This document shows, piece by piece, positions 1 through 6,713 of a DNA stretch of 12,014 nt. The translations under genes were made by a program, and so were the position numbers. Each line of letters begins with the position of its first letter. Within the stretch, counting starts at the first letter, position 1. The notes below the pieces were generated by a model. That model saw only the letters and a list, made by a program, of their open reading frames with translations. It was not told the origin of the DNA and ran no database searches. The stretch is from JAEYLA01 sp035561315. Lineage in GTDB: Bacteria; Bacillota; Clostridia; Christensenellales; CAG-138. The stretch lies in NCBI GenBank assembly GCA_035561315.1, contig DATMXR010000255.1, positions 1 to 12,014 of the forward strand, written 5' to 3'.

Positions 1-4
1 CTTT

Positions 5-10
5 TATAAA
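5..10 (+). promoter_or_regulatory. possible -10 promoter element (TATAAA)
   Basis: TATAAA lies 23 nt before the leader-peptide ATG and would place a transcription start near position 17, giving a very short 5' end before the leader ribosome binding site. The matching -35 region would lie outside the window, so this cannot be confirmed. The TTGAAT at 13-18 is a poor -35 alternative because its -10 would fall inside the leader ORF. Confidence 0.3.
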
Positions 11-33
11 AATTGAATTTGAGGGTATCAAAT

Positions 34-141
34 ATGTCGTCACCGTTTGTCAGCGGAAGCATCCTTATTAGCATTCTCCTCCTCGGGCTCGTACTTGTAG
101 TCCGGGGTGTTGGTCGTGCGAATAAGTGGATAGCTGCATAA
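34..141 (+). CDS. branched-chain amino acid leader peptide (attenuator peptide), 35 aa
   Basis: A 35-codon ORF starts with ATG at 34, preceded by GAGGG at 21-25 (8 nt spacing), and ends with TAA at 139-141. It contains 15 Ile/Leu/Val residues. Thirteen of them are at residues 6-26, with a dense core ILISILLLGLVLVV at 10-23 (four Ile in all, six Leu, five Val). A strong intrinsic terminator follows 22 nt after the stop, and ilvB follows that. This is the layout of ilv leader peptides such as IvbL and IlvL of enterobacteria, whose translation rate sets transcription attenuation. I infer that scarce charged Ile-, Leu- or Val-tRNA stalls the ribosome in codons 10-23 and allows read-through into the operon. 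The alternative is a small single-span membrane protein, since residues 9-23 are also hydrophobic enough for that. Position directly before the terminator and BCAA operon favours the leader role. Confidence 0.8.
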   Translation: MSSPFVSGSILISILLLGLVLVVRGVGRANKWIAA

Positions 142-172
142 ACGGGTAGGCTTAACGAACCTTAGGGCCCTG
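103..172 (+). promoter_or_regulatory. candidate antiterminator pairing within the ilv leader
   Basis: Read by eye, 103-117 can pair with 155-172. Bases 112-114 pair with 159-161 and 115-117 with 155-157, with A158 bulged. Bases 103-108 pair with 167-172, including two G-U pairs, across an internal loop. This would occupy bases 166-172 of the left arm of the terminator hairpin, making the two structures mutually exclusive. The upstream strand starts right after the Ile/Leu/Val codon run, where a stalled ribosome could leave it free. A ribosome at the stop codon (139-141) would block it. No folding energy was computed. Confidence 0.4.
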
Positions 173-200
173 CAGTGAACACACTGCAGGGCCTTTTTTA
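164..200 (+). terminator. intrinsic terminator / attenuator upstream of ilvB
   Basis: A perfect 12-bp GC-rich stem has its left arm at 166-177 and right arm at 182-193, with a four-base AACA loop at 178-181. It extends outward by a G-U and an A-U pair and is followed by six T residues at 194-199. This is a textbook Rho-independent terminator. It lies between the leader ORF and ilvB, where it would stop transcription of the whole operon unless antitermination occurs. Confidence 0.92.
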
Positions 201-206
201 TACAAA

Positions 207-230
207 AAACGTGCGGCAACGGCGCCGTTT
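207..230 (+). promoter_or_regulatory. inverted repeat between attenuator and ilvB
   Basis: A perfect 12-bp palindrome, AACGGCGCCGTT, sits at 218-229. The surrounding bases can also form a hairpin in which 207-211 pair with 226-230 and 213-215 with 223-225. It has no T-tract, so it is not a terminator. It could be an operator, a stabilising hairpin at the 5' end of processed mRNA, or chance. No function can be assigned from sequence alone. Confidence 0.25.
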
Positions 231-254
231 ACTCAGCAATACGGGAGGCAAACA

Positions 255-1919
255 ATGTTGTTATCTGGTGCGGAGATCATTCTGAAGGTGCTGCTGGAGC
301 AGGACGTGGACGCGGTGTTCGGCTATCCCGGCGGGACCGTACTCAACATCTACGACGAGCTTTACAAGTACAGCGACCGGATCACGCATTACACCACCTG
401 CCATGAGCAGGGCGCGGCCCACGCCGCGGACGGTTATGCGCGCGCGACAGGGAAAACGGGCGTGGTCATCGCCACCTCGGGCCCCGGCGCCACCAACCTC
501 GTGACAGGCATCGCCTGCGCCTACTTCGACAGCACCCCCGTCGTCGCCATCACGGGCAATGTGGCCGTGGCGCTTTTGGGGCGGGACAGCTTTCAGGAGG
601 TGGACATCGCGGGCGTGACAATGCCCGTCACAAAGCACAACTATATCGTCAAGGACGTCAACCGCCTGGCGGCGACATTGCGCGAAGCGTTCCAGGTGGC
701 CATATCCGGCCGCCCCGGCCCGGTGCTGGTGGATGTGCCCAAGGACGTACAGATCGCCATGGCGGAATACGAGCCGCAGGCAAAGCAGCAAAAGCGCCCC
801 CTGCCCCCCATCCGGGAGGATGAGCTGGAGCATGCCGTCGAAATGATACGCATGGCCAAGAAGCCGTATATCTATTGCGGCGGCGGCGTGGTGCTCTCCG
901 AGGCGCACGAGGAACTCTCCCGCTTCGCGGAGAAGGCGGACGCCCCGGTGGGCACCAGCATGATGGGCCGCACCTCCATTTCCTCCGACAACCCGCGCTT
1001 TTTGGGCATGATGGGCATGCACGGGAGGTTTGCCTCCACCAAGGCGCTCAACGAAAGCGATCTTCTCATCGCGGTGGGCACCCGCTTTTCCGACCGGGCG
1101 ACCGGCGACAAATCCGAATTCTCGAGGGGCAGGATGGTGCTGCACATCGACATAGACCCCGCCGAGATCAGCAAAAACATCACGGTGACAAGAAGCATCG
1201 TAGGGAACGTCAAGACCGTGCTCAATATCCTTTCGGACCGCCTGCCCCAGCAGAGCCACCCGGAATGGGCGGAGGAAGTCGCCGCCATGCGGCGTTCCCC
1301 GGAGAACGACATTTCCATGTGTGAAGGCGAACTGACGCCGCAGTACATCATAGAGAGCGTATGCCGGCGCATGAAGCCGGATGAAATCGTGGCGACGGAC
1401 GTCGGCCAGCACCAGATGTGGACCACCATGTACTATTCCTTCAAAGAACCGCGCACGTTCATCACGAGCGGGGGCTTGGGCGCGATGGGCTTTGGCATGG
1501 GCGCAGCGATCGGCTCCTGCATCGCCACGAACAAAAAACGCACCGTGCTTTTTACCTCCGACGGCAGCTTCCATATGAACATGAACGAGCTGGCGACAGC
1601 GGTCTCAAACGAGCTCCCCATCATCGTCGTGGTGCTCAACAACGGGGTACTCGGCATGGTGCGCCAGTGGCAGACGCTGTTCTTTGAGGGGCGGTATTCG
1701 AACACCACTTTGCACCGGAAAACGGATTTTGCAAAGCTTGCGGACGCGTTCGGCGCAAAAGGCTGCAGGGCGACGACGAGGGAGGAATTCGACCGCTGTA
1801 TCGAAGCCGCGATGGAGCAGAACACGCCTGCGCTCATCGACTGCGCAATAGACTGCGACGAGCGCGTCCTGCCTATGATCCCCCCCAACCGGGGCATCAA
1901 CGATATCATTTTACGATGA
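255..1919 (+). CDS. ilvB: acetolactate synthase (acetohydroxyacid synthase), large catalytic subunit
   Basis: This 554-aa cytoplasmic enzyme uses thiamine diphosphate, Mg2+ and FAD. It joins two pyruvates to 2-acetolactate (valine/leucine route), or pyruvate and 2-ketobutyrate to acetohydroxybutyrate (isoleucine route). Three domains fit the family. The N-terminal pyrimidine-binding domain has YPGG near residue 24 and catalytic Glu51 in HEQGAAHAADGYAR. The central FAD/fold domain covers about 185-340. The C-terminal diphosphate-binding domain covers about 360-540. In that last domain the usual GDG reads Ser435-Asp436-Gly437, with Asn462-Asn463 at the expected spacing; the Mg-binding Asp is kept but the first Gly is not. 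DSFQEVDIAG and KHNYIVKDV are typical of IlvB. The ATG at 255 has GGGAGG at 243-248 (6 nt spacing). It is the first structural gene after the attenuator and is followed after 16 nt by ilvN, its regulatory subunit. Confidence 0.97.
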   Translation: MLLSGAEIILKVLLEQDVDAVFGYPGGTVLNIYDELYKYSDRITHYTTCHEQGAAHAADGYARATGKTGVVIATSGPGATNLVTGIACAYFDSTPVVAITGNVAVALLGRDSFQEVDIAGVTMPVTKHNYIVKDVNRLAATLREAFQVAISGRPGPVLVDVPKDVQIAMAEYEPQAKQQKRPLPPIREDELEHAVEMIRMAKKPYIYCGGGVVLSEAHEELSRFAEKADAPVGTSMMGRTSISSDNPRFLGMMGMHGRFASTKALNESDLLIAVGTRFSDRATGDKSEFSRGRMVLHIDIDPAEISKNITVTRSIVGNVKTVLNILSDRLPQQSHPEWAEEVAAMRRSPENDISMCEGELTPQYIIESVCRRMKPDEIVATDVGQHQMWTTMYYSFKEPRTFITSGGLGAMGFGMGAAIGSCIATNKKRTVLFTSDGSFHMNMNELATAVSNELPIIVVVLNNGVLGMVRQWQTLFFEGRYSNTTLHRKTDFAKLADAFGAKGCRATTREEFDRCIEAAMEQNTPALIDCAIDCDERVLPMIPPNRGINDIILR

Positions 1920-1935
1920 CGGAAGGAAGAGCAAT

Positions 1936-2439
1936 ATGGAAAGGCAGCAATTTGTGGTATCCCTGCTGGTCGCAAACCATTTCGGCGTATTGACGCGGGT
2001 CTCCGCGCTGTTCGCAAGGCGCGGCTTCAATATCGACAGCCTGACGGTAGGCGTGACGGAGGACCCGGAGTTTTCCAGGATGACCATCGTCGCGCAGGGC
2101 GACGACTACATCAAGGAGCAGATCGTCAAGCAGCTCCAAAAGCTCGAGGACGTGCGCCTGGTGCAGCTGATGAACCCGAATCAGACGGTGCAGCGCGAAC
2201 TGATGATCGTAAAGGTCCGGCTCGCGCCCGGCAAGCTTTCGGAGCTTGTGGAGGCCGCGAACACCTACCGCGCCAGCGTGATAGACCTTTCGCCCGATTC
2301 GATTTTGATCGAGATCACGGGCGAGCCCGGCAAGCTCAACGCGTTTTTGGAGTATTTCAAATCCTACGGCATTGTGGAAATGTCCCGCACCGGCCCCTCC
2401 GCCATGGGCAGAAGCAATTACTGCCTCACCGACGGCTAA
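1936..2439 (+). CDS. ilvN: acetolactate synthase, small regulatory subunit
   Basis: This 167-aa subunit (IlvN/IlvH type) binds and activates IlvB and confers feedback inhibition by valine. An N-terminal ACT domain (about 4-80) reads VSLLVANHFGVLTRVSALFA, then RRGFNIDSL and SRMTIVAQGD. Asn14, Gly17 and Asn32 correspond by alignment to the valine-site residues Asn11, Gly14 and Asn29 of E. coli IlvH, so valine sensitivity is expected (inference). A C-terminal ACT-like domain spans about 85-160, with GEPGKLNAFLEYF. The length is normal for the long IlvH/IlvN form. The ATG at 1936 has GGAAGGAAG at 1921-1929 just upstream, and the gene begins 16 nt after ilvB, consistent with coupled expression of the two subunits. 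Confidence 0.96.
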   Translation: MERQQFVVSLLVANHFGVLTRVSALFARRGFNIDSLTVGVTEDPEFSRMTIVAQGDDYIKEQIVKQLQKLEDVRLVQLMNPNQTVQRELMIVKVRLAPGKLSELVEAANTYRASVIDLSPDSILIEITGEPGKLNAFLEYFKSYGIVEMSRTGPSAMGRSNYCLTDG

Positions 2440-2487
2440 AAGACAGGTACGGAGCACGATAAAAAAATATTTGGAGGATAAAGAACA

Positions 2488-3495
2488 ATGGCAACGATGT
2501 ACTACGAAAAGGACTGCGACCTGAACCTTTTGAGCGGCAAGACCGTCGCGGTAGTCGGCTACGGCAGCCAGGGGCACGCGCACGCGCTCAACCTGAAGGA
2601 CAGCGGCGTGAACGTCGTCGTCGGCCTGTATGAAGGCTCCAAATCCGCGGAGGCGGCCCGCGAGGCGGGATTGACCGTAAAGGTGACGGCGGAGGCCGTA
2701 CGCGGGGCGGACGTCGTCATGATACTCGTCAACGACGAAAAGCAGGCCGCCCTCTATAAAAACGACATCGCGCCCAATCTGAAATCGGGCGCCGCGCTGG
2801 CGTTCGCGCACGGCTTCAACATCCATTACGGCCAGATCGTGCCGCCCAAGGACGTGGACGTCATCATGATAGCGCCCAAGGGCCCCGGCCACACGGTGCG
2901 CAGCCAGTATAACGAGGGCAAGGGCGTCCCCTGCCTCATCGCCGCCCACCAGAACGCAAGCGGCAAGGCGCGCGAGATCGCGCTCGCATACGCCATGGGC
3001 ATCGGCGGCGCGCGCGGCGGCATATTGGAAACCACGTTCCGCGAAGAGACCGAGACCGACCTGTTCGGCGAGCAGGCCGTGCTGTGCGGCGGCGTGACGG
3101 AGCTCATCAAGGCGGGCTTCGATACGCTGGTGGAGGCCGGGTATCAGCCGGAAAACGCCTATTTCGAGTGCCTGCATGAGATGAAGCTCATCATAGACCT
3201 CGTGGTGAAGGGCGGCCTTTCCTACATGCGCTACTCCATCAGCGATACCGCGGAATACGGCGATTACCAGACCGGCAAGCGCATCATTACCGAGGAGACC
3301 CGCAAGGAAATGAAACAAGTGCTCCACGAGATCCAGGACGGCACGTTCGCCCGCAACTGGATATTGGAGAACCAGGCGAACCGGCCGCATTTCAACGCCG
3401 TCCGCCGCCAGGAAGAAAACCTCCTGATCGAAAAGACCGGCGCGGAACTGCGCAAAATGATGAGCTGGCAGAAAGCGGAGAAATATGAGAAGTGA
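2488..3495 (+). CDS. ilvC: ketol-acid reductoisomerase, class I (short form)
   Basis: This 335-aa enzyme isomerises and reduces acetolactate or acetohydroxybutyrate to the dihydroxy acids, using Mg2+ and a nicotinamide cofactor. The Rossmann fold has GYGSQGHAHALNLKDSG at 24-40. Catalytic and metal-site residues are in place: His108, Lys131, Asp191, Glu195, Glu227 and Glu231, the last four in ETDLFGEQ and FECLHEM. The length is that of the short class I enzyme with one knotted C-terminal domain. The cofactor loop after the second strand reads GLYEGSKS (residues 46-53). It has Tyr-Glu where NADPH-dependent enzymes usually have Arg, which may mean NADH or dual use. GGAGG at 2473-2477 precedes the ATG at 2488 by 10 nt. 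A second in-frame ATG (residue 4) is possible but less well placed. The 48-nt gap before it is the largest in the operon, and its end overlaps ilvD by 11 nt. Confidence 0.97.
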   Translation: MATMYYEKDCDLNLLSGKTVAVVGYGSQGHAHALNLKDSGVNVVVGLYEGSKSAEAAREAGLTVKVTAEAVRGADVVMILVNDEKQAALYKNDIAPNLKSGAALAFAHGFNIHYGQIVPPKDVDVIMIAPKGPGHTVRSQYNEGKGVPCLIAAHQNASGKAREIALAYAMGIGGARGGILETTFREETETDLFGEQAVLCGGVTELIKAGFDTLVEAGYQPENAYFECLHEMKLIIDLVVKGGLSYMRYSISDTAEYGDYQTGKRIITEETRKEMKQVLHEIQDGTFARNWILENQANRPHFNAVRRQEENLLIEKTGAELRKMMSWQKAEKYEK

Positions 3496-5146
3496 CGCTG
3501 TAAAGGATGGCGTAGCCCGCGCCCCGCACCGCTCGCTGCTAAAAGCGACGGGGCTGACGGACAAACAGATCAGAAAGCCCATGATCGGCATCGTGAACTC
3601 GTTCAACGAGATCGTGCCGGGGCATATCCACCTGCAGCAGATCGCCCGCGCGGTGAAGGACGGCGTCCTGAGTGCGGGCGGCACGCCGGTGGAGTTCAAC
3701 ACCATCGCCGTATGCGACGGCATCGCTATGGGGCACGAGGGAATGAAATATTCCTTAGCCTCCCGGGAGCTGATCGCGGATACGGTGGAGTGTATGGCCC
3801 GCGCCCACTGCTTTGATGCGCTGGTGTTCATACCCAACTGCGACAAGGTGGTGCCCGGCATGCTGATAGCGGCGGCGAGGCTGAACCTCCCCTCCCTGTT
3901 CGTTTCGGGCGGGCCCATGCTTTCCCTGCCCGGGCGGAACGGAAAAAACCTGGACCTCAACAGCGTGTTCGAGGCGGTGGGCGCCATCAACGCCGGGAAA
4001 ATGGAAGAGGCGGAGCTCGCCTATTACGAGGACAACGCCTGCCCCGGCTGCGGCTCCTGCTCCGGCATGTTCACGGCGAACTCCATGAACTGCCTCTCTG
4101 AGGCGATCGGCATCGCGCTCCCCGGCAACGGCACCATCCCCGCCGTGTTTGCGCAGCGGCTGCGTCTAGCCAAAGCCGCGGGCGGGCAGATCATGTATTT
4201 GGTGGAACAAAACATCCGCGCGCTCGATATCCTGACCCCGGCCGCCTTTGAAAACGCGCTGTGCGTGGATATGGCTTTGGGCTGCTCCACCAATACGGTG
4301 CTGCACCTGCCCGCCATCGCGCACGAGGCGGACGTGGAAATTTCCCTCCCGCGCATCAACGAGATCAGCGCGCGCGTCCCCAACATCTGCAAGCTGGCCC
4401 CCGCGGGCGTCCATCACATGCAGGACCTTAACGACGCGGGCGGCGTATACGGCGTGATGAGCGAACTATTGCGCGGAGGTCTGATCGACGGAACGCTTAT
4501 GACCGTGACCGGCAAGACCGTAGCGGAGAACCTCAAAAACGCGAAGGTGTACGACCGCAGCGTCATCCGCAGCCTGGAGGAGCCCTATTCCCCCACCGGC
4601 GGCCTCGCGATATTGTTTGGCTCCCTGGCGCCCAAAGGCGCTGTCGTTAAAAAGAGCGCGGTAGCACAAGAAATGCTGGTGCACAAGGGACCGGCGCGCG
4701 TATTCAACTGTGAGGACGAGGCGATCGCCGCCATTATGGGCAACAAAATCGTTCCCGGGGACGTCGTTGTCATCCGCTACGAAGGCCCCTCCGGCGGCCC
4801 CGGCATGCGCGAAATGCTCTCCCCCACCTCCGCCATCGCGGGCATGGGGCTTGACAAGGCGGTCGCGCTCATCACGGACGGACGCTTCTCCGGCGCGACG
4901 CGGGGCGCCGCCATCGGCCACATCTCCCCGGAAGCGGCTTTGAGCGGACCTATCGCGTATGTAAAAGAGGGCGACACCGTCTCCATCGATATCCCGAACT
5001 GCAAGCTCGATCTTCTGATTTCGGAGGAAGAATGGAAGCATCGCCGGGAAACCATGGACTACAAAAAGGAACAGAACGTCACCGGGTACATCAAGCGCTA
5101 TGCGCGCTCCGTTTCCTCCGCGGAACGGGGAGCCATCGTTGAATAA
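3485..5146 (+). CDS. ilvD: dihydroxy-acid dehydratase
   Basis: This 553-aa iron-sulfur enzyme dehydrates the dihydroxy acids to 2-ketoisovalerate and 2-keto-3-methylvalerate. Family signatures are NCDKVVPGM with Cys119 and ACPGCGSCSGMFTANSMNCL at 185-204 with Cys186, Cys189 and Cys192. Later come the C-terminal ILFGSLAPKGAVVK, YEGPSGGPGMREML and TDGRFSGATRGAAIGH. The N-terminal stretch SFNEIVPGH (39-47) has Gly where enzymes with a stable [2Fe-2S] cluster carry a Cys (PCN motif). This resembles E. coli IlvD, so an oxygen-labile [4Fe-4S] cluster is inferred, which would suit an anaerobe. The ATG at 3485 lies inside the end of ilvC (11-nt overlap), with GGAG at 3477-3480 only 4 nt upstream, suggesting translational coupling to ilvC. 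leuA follows after 28 nt. Confidence 0.97.
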   Translation: MRSDAVKDGVARAPHRSLLKATGLTDKQIRKPMIGIVNSFNEIVPGHIHLQQIARAVKDGVLSAGGTPVEFNTIAVCDGIAMGHEGMKYSLASRELIADTVECMARAHCFDALVFIPNCDKVVPGMLIAAARLNLPSLFVSGGPMLSLPGRNGKNLDLNSVFEAVGAINAGKMEEAELAYYEDNACPGCGSCSGMFTANSMNCLSEAIGIALPGNGTIPAVFAQRLRLAKAAGGQIMYLVEQNIRALDILTPAAFENALCVDMALGCSTNTVLHLPAIAHEADVEISLPRINEISARVPNICKLAPAGVHHMQDLNDAGGVYGVMSELLRGGLIDGTLMTVTGKTVAENLKNAKVYDRSVIRSLEEPYSPTGGLAILFGSLAPKGAVVKKSAVAQEMLVHKGPARVFNCEDEAIAAIMGNKIVPGDVVVIRYEGPSGGPGMREMLSPTSAIAGMGLDKAVALITDGRFSGATRGAAIGHISPEAALSGPIAYVKEGDTVSIDIPNCKLDLLISEEEWKHRRETMDYKKEQNVTGYIKRYARSVSSAERGAIVE

Positions 5147-5160
5147 CCAAATCAAAAAGA

Positions 5161-5167
5161 AAGGAGG
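5161..5167 (+). promoter_or_regulatory. ribosome binding site fixing the leuA start
   Basis: AAGGAGG is a near-perfect Shine-Dalgarno sequence 7 nt before the ATG at 5175. The same frame is open further upstream to an ATG at 5100 inside ilvD. That start would add 25 unrelated residues and has no comparable site, so 5175 is preferred. Confidence 0.9.
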
Positions 5168-5174
5168 ATGCTTT

Positions 5175-6713
5175 ATGGAACAGTCGATTCGCATATTCGA
5201 CACGACGCTGCGCGACGGCGAACAGGCCCCGGGCTGCAGCATGGATTTACGTGAAAAATTGGAGGTCGCCAAGCAGCTTGAACGCCTGAAAGTGGACGCG
5301 ATCGAAGCGGGCTTTGCCGTCTCCTCTCCGGGCGATTTCGAATCCGTCAGCCGTGTGGCCGCCACCGTGAAGGATTGCATGGTGGGGTCGCTGTCCCGCG
5401 CGCTCACAAAGGATATCGACGCCGCATATGAGGCGGTGCGCCACGCGGAAGCCCCGTTCATCCATACGTTCCTGTCCACTTCTCCGGTGCATATGCACTA
5501 CAAGCTCAGAATGACGCCGGAGCAGGTACTTGTCCGCACGGCGGAAGCGGTGAAATACGCGCGCAGTAAATGCCCGTATGTGGAATTTAGCGCCGAGGAC
5601 GCGACCCGCAGCGAGCCGGAGTTTTTGAAGCGCATCGTGGAGACCGCGATCGAAAACGGCGCGACATATATCAACATTCCCGACACCGTCGGCTATGCGG
5701 TGCCCGGGCAGATGGCGGAGCTGATCCGCTACCTGCGGGAAAACGTGCCGAATATCGACCGCGCGGTGCTGTCCGTCCACTGCCACAACGACCTCGGCAT
5801 GGCGGTGGCCAACTCCATCGCGGCCGCAGCCGCGGGCGCGGGGCAGATCGAATGCACCATCAACGGCCTGGGCGAGCGCGCGGGCAACGCGGCGCTCGAG
5901 GAGGTCGTGATGGCCCTCAACACGCGCAAGGATTTCCTCAAAGCATCCTGCCGCGTGGATACCACGCAAATTTACCGGGCAAGCCGCCTGGTATATGGCA
6001 TCATAGGCATTCCCGCGCCCATCAACAAGGCGATCGTCGGCGCGAACGCCTTCGCGCATGAAAGCGGCATCCACCAGCACGGCGTGATGGCCGAGCGCAC
6101 CACGTATGAGATCATGACGCCGGAATCCATCGGCCTTTCCAAAAACAAGATGGTTCTGGGCAAGCACAGCGGGCGGCACGCGTTCGCGGATCGCGTAGCG
6201 GAGCTTGGCTACAAGCTTGGCGACGACGAGATCAACAAATTCTTTGAGGAATTCAAGCGCCTGTGCGACCGCAAAAAGACCGTGACCGACAGCGACATCG
6301 AGGCGCTTATCGGCAGCAAAATGATTTCGAACGGCGGTATTTATAAGCTGCTGCGGTTCGATCTCCAGTCCGGCAACAAGGTGAAATCCACCTGCGTGGT
6401 ACAATTGGAAAAGGACGGGCAGATTTTAGAGGAGGTGGCGCTTGGGGACGGCCCCATCGACGCGGCCTACAACGCCATCGACAAGCTGGTAGAAGGCCCC
6501 GCGCACAAGCTTGAGGATTACTCCATCCACTCGATTTCGGAAGGCGAGGACGCGCTGGGCGAGGTTGTCGTGAAGCTCAGGGCGGGCACGCAGATCGTCA
6601 CCGGCAGGGGCTTGTCGGTGGATATTATGGAAGCAAGCCTGCTTGCCTACCTCAACGGCGTAAACAAAATGCTTGAAATGGGAGACCGCTATGAAGAAGC
6701 TGGAGATTCTTGA
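5175..6713 (+). CDS. leuA: 2-isopropylmalate synthase
   Basis: This 512-aa enzyme condenses acetyl-CoA with 2-ketoisovalerate, the first committed step to leucine. It has an N-terminal TIM-barrel (HMGL-like) with FDTTLRDGEQAPG (Arg13, metal-binding Asp14) and metal ligands His202 and His204 in HCHNDLGMA. NGLGERAGNAALEEV and HESGIHQHGVM (295-305) follow. IHTFLSTSPVHMHYKL is the LeuA form of the substrate-pocket strand and differs from the GKSWDLHV seen in the next gene. The C-terminal LeuA dimer/regulatory domain (about 375-505) carries the usual leucine feedback site, including GDGPIDAAYNAID. The length is typical of the bacterial 510-residue type. The 3' end overlaps cimA by 23 nt. Confidence 0.96.
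   Translation: MEQSIRIFDTTLRDGEQAPGCSMDLREKLEVAKQLERLKVDAIEAGFAVSSPGDFESVSRVAATVKDCMVGSLSRALTKDIDAAYEAVRHAEAPFIHTFLSTSPVHMHYKLRMTPEQVLVRTAEAVKYARSKCPYVEFSAEDATRSEPEFLKRIVETAIENGATYINIPDTVGYAVPGQMAELIRYLRENVPNIDRAVLSVHCHNDLGMAVANSIAAAAAGAGQIECTINGLGERAGNAALEEVVMALNTRKDFLKASCRVDTTQIYRASRLVYGIIGIPAPINKAIVGANAFAHESGIHQHGVMAERTTYEIMTPESIGLSKNKMVLGKHSGRHAFADRVAELGYKLGDDEINKFFEEFKRLCDRKKTVTDSDIEALIGSKMISNGGIYKLLRFDLQSGNKVKSTCVVQLEKDGQILEEVALGDGPIDAAYNAIDKLVEGPAHKLEDYSIHSISEGEDALGEVVVKLRAGTQIVTGRGLSVDIMEASLLAYLNGVNKMLEMGDRYEEAGDS
6680..6684 (+). promoter_or_regulatory. ribosome binding site fixing the cimA start
   Basis: GGGAG, lying inside the last codons of leuA, is 6 nt before the ATG at 6691. 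A TTG at 6673 in the same frame lacks a well-spaced site and would add six residues ahead of the conserved MKKLEILDTTLRDG start. The internal ATG is therefore preferred. Confidence 0.8.

Noticed and set aside
141..200. A T-box riboswitch before ilvB
   Set aside because: The usual control element for Bacillota BCAA operons was looked for. The conserved T-box core is not present before the terminator, and the upstream space is occupied by a translated leader ORF.
261..1574. A 437-codon open frame on the - strand within ilvB
   Set aside because: It is a codon-bias shadow of ilvB; its translation is a His/Arg/Ala/Gly-rich string without family resemblance.
1906..3990. A 694-codon open frame on the - strand across ilvN, ilvC and ilvD
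   Set aside because: It is antisense to three clearly conserved genes, crosses their boundaries, shows no recognisable domain, and is explained by GC-rich codon bias that removes stop codons on the opposite strand.
5100..5174. An upstream ATG extending LeuA by 25 residues
   Set aside because: The extension overlaps the end of ilvD, does not resemble LeuA N-termini, and lacks the strong ribosome binding site found before 5175.
5247..6404. A 385-codon open frame on the - strand within leuA
   Set aside because: It lies entirely antisense to leuA, with low-complexity composition and no plausible domain.
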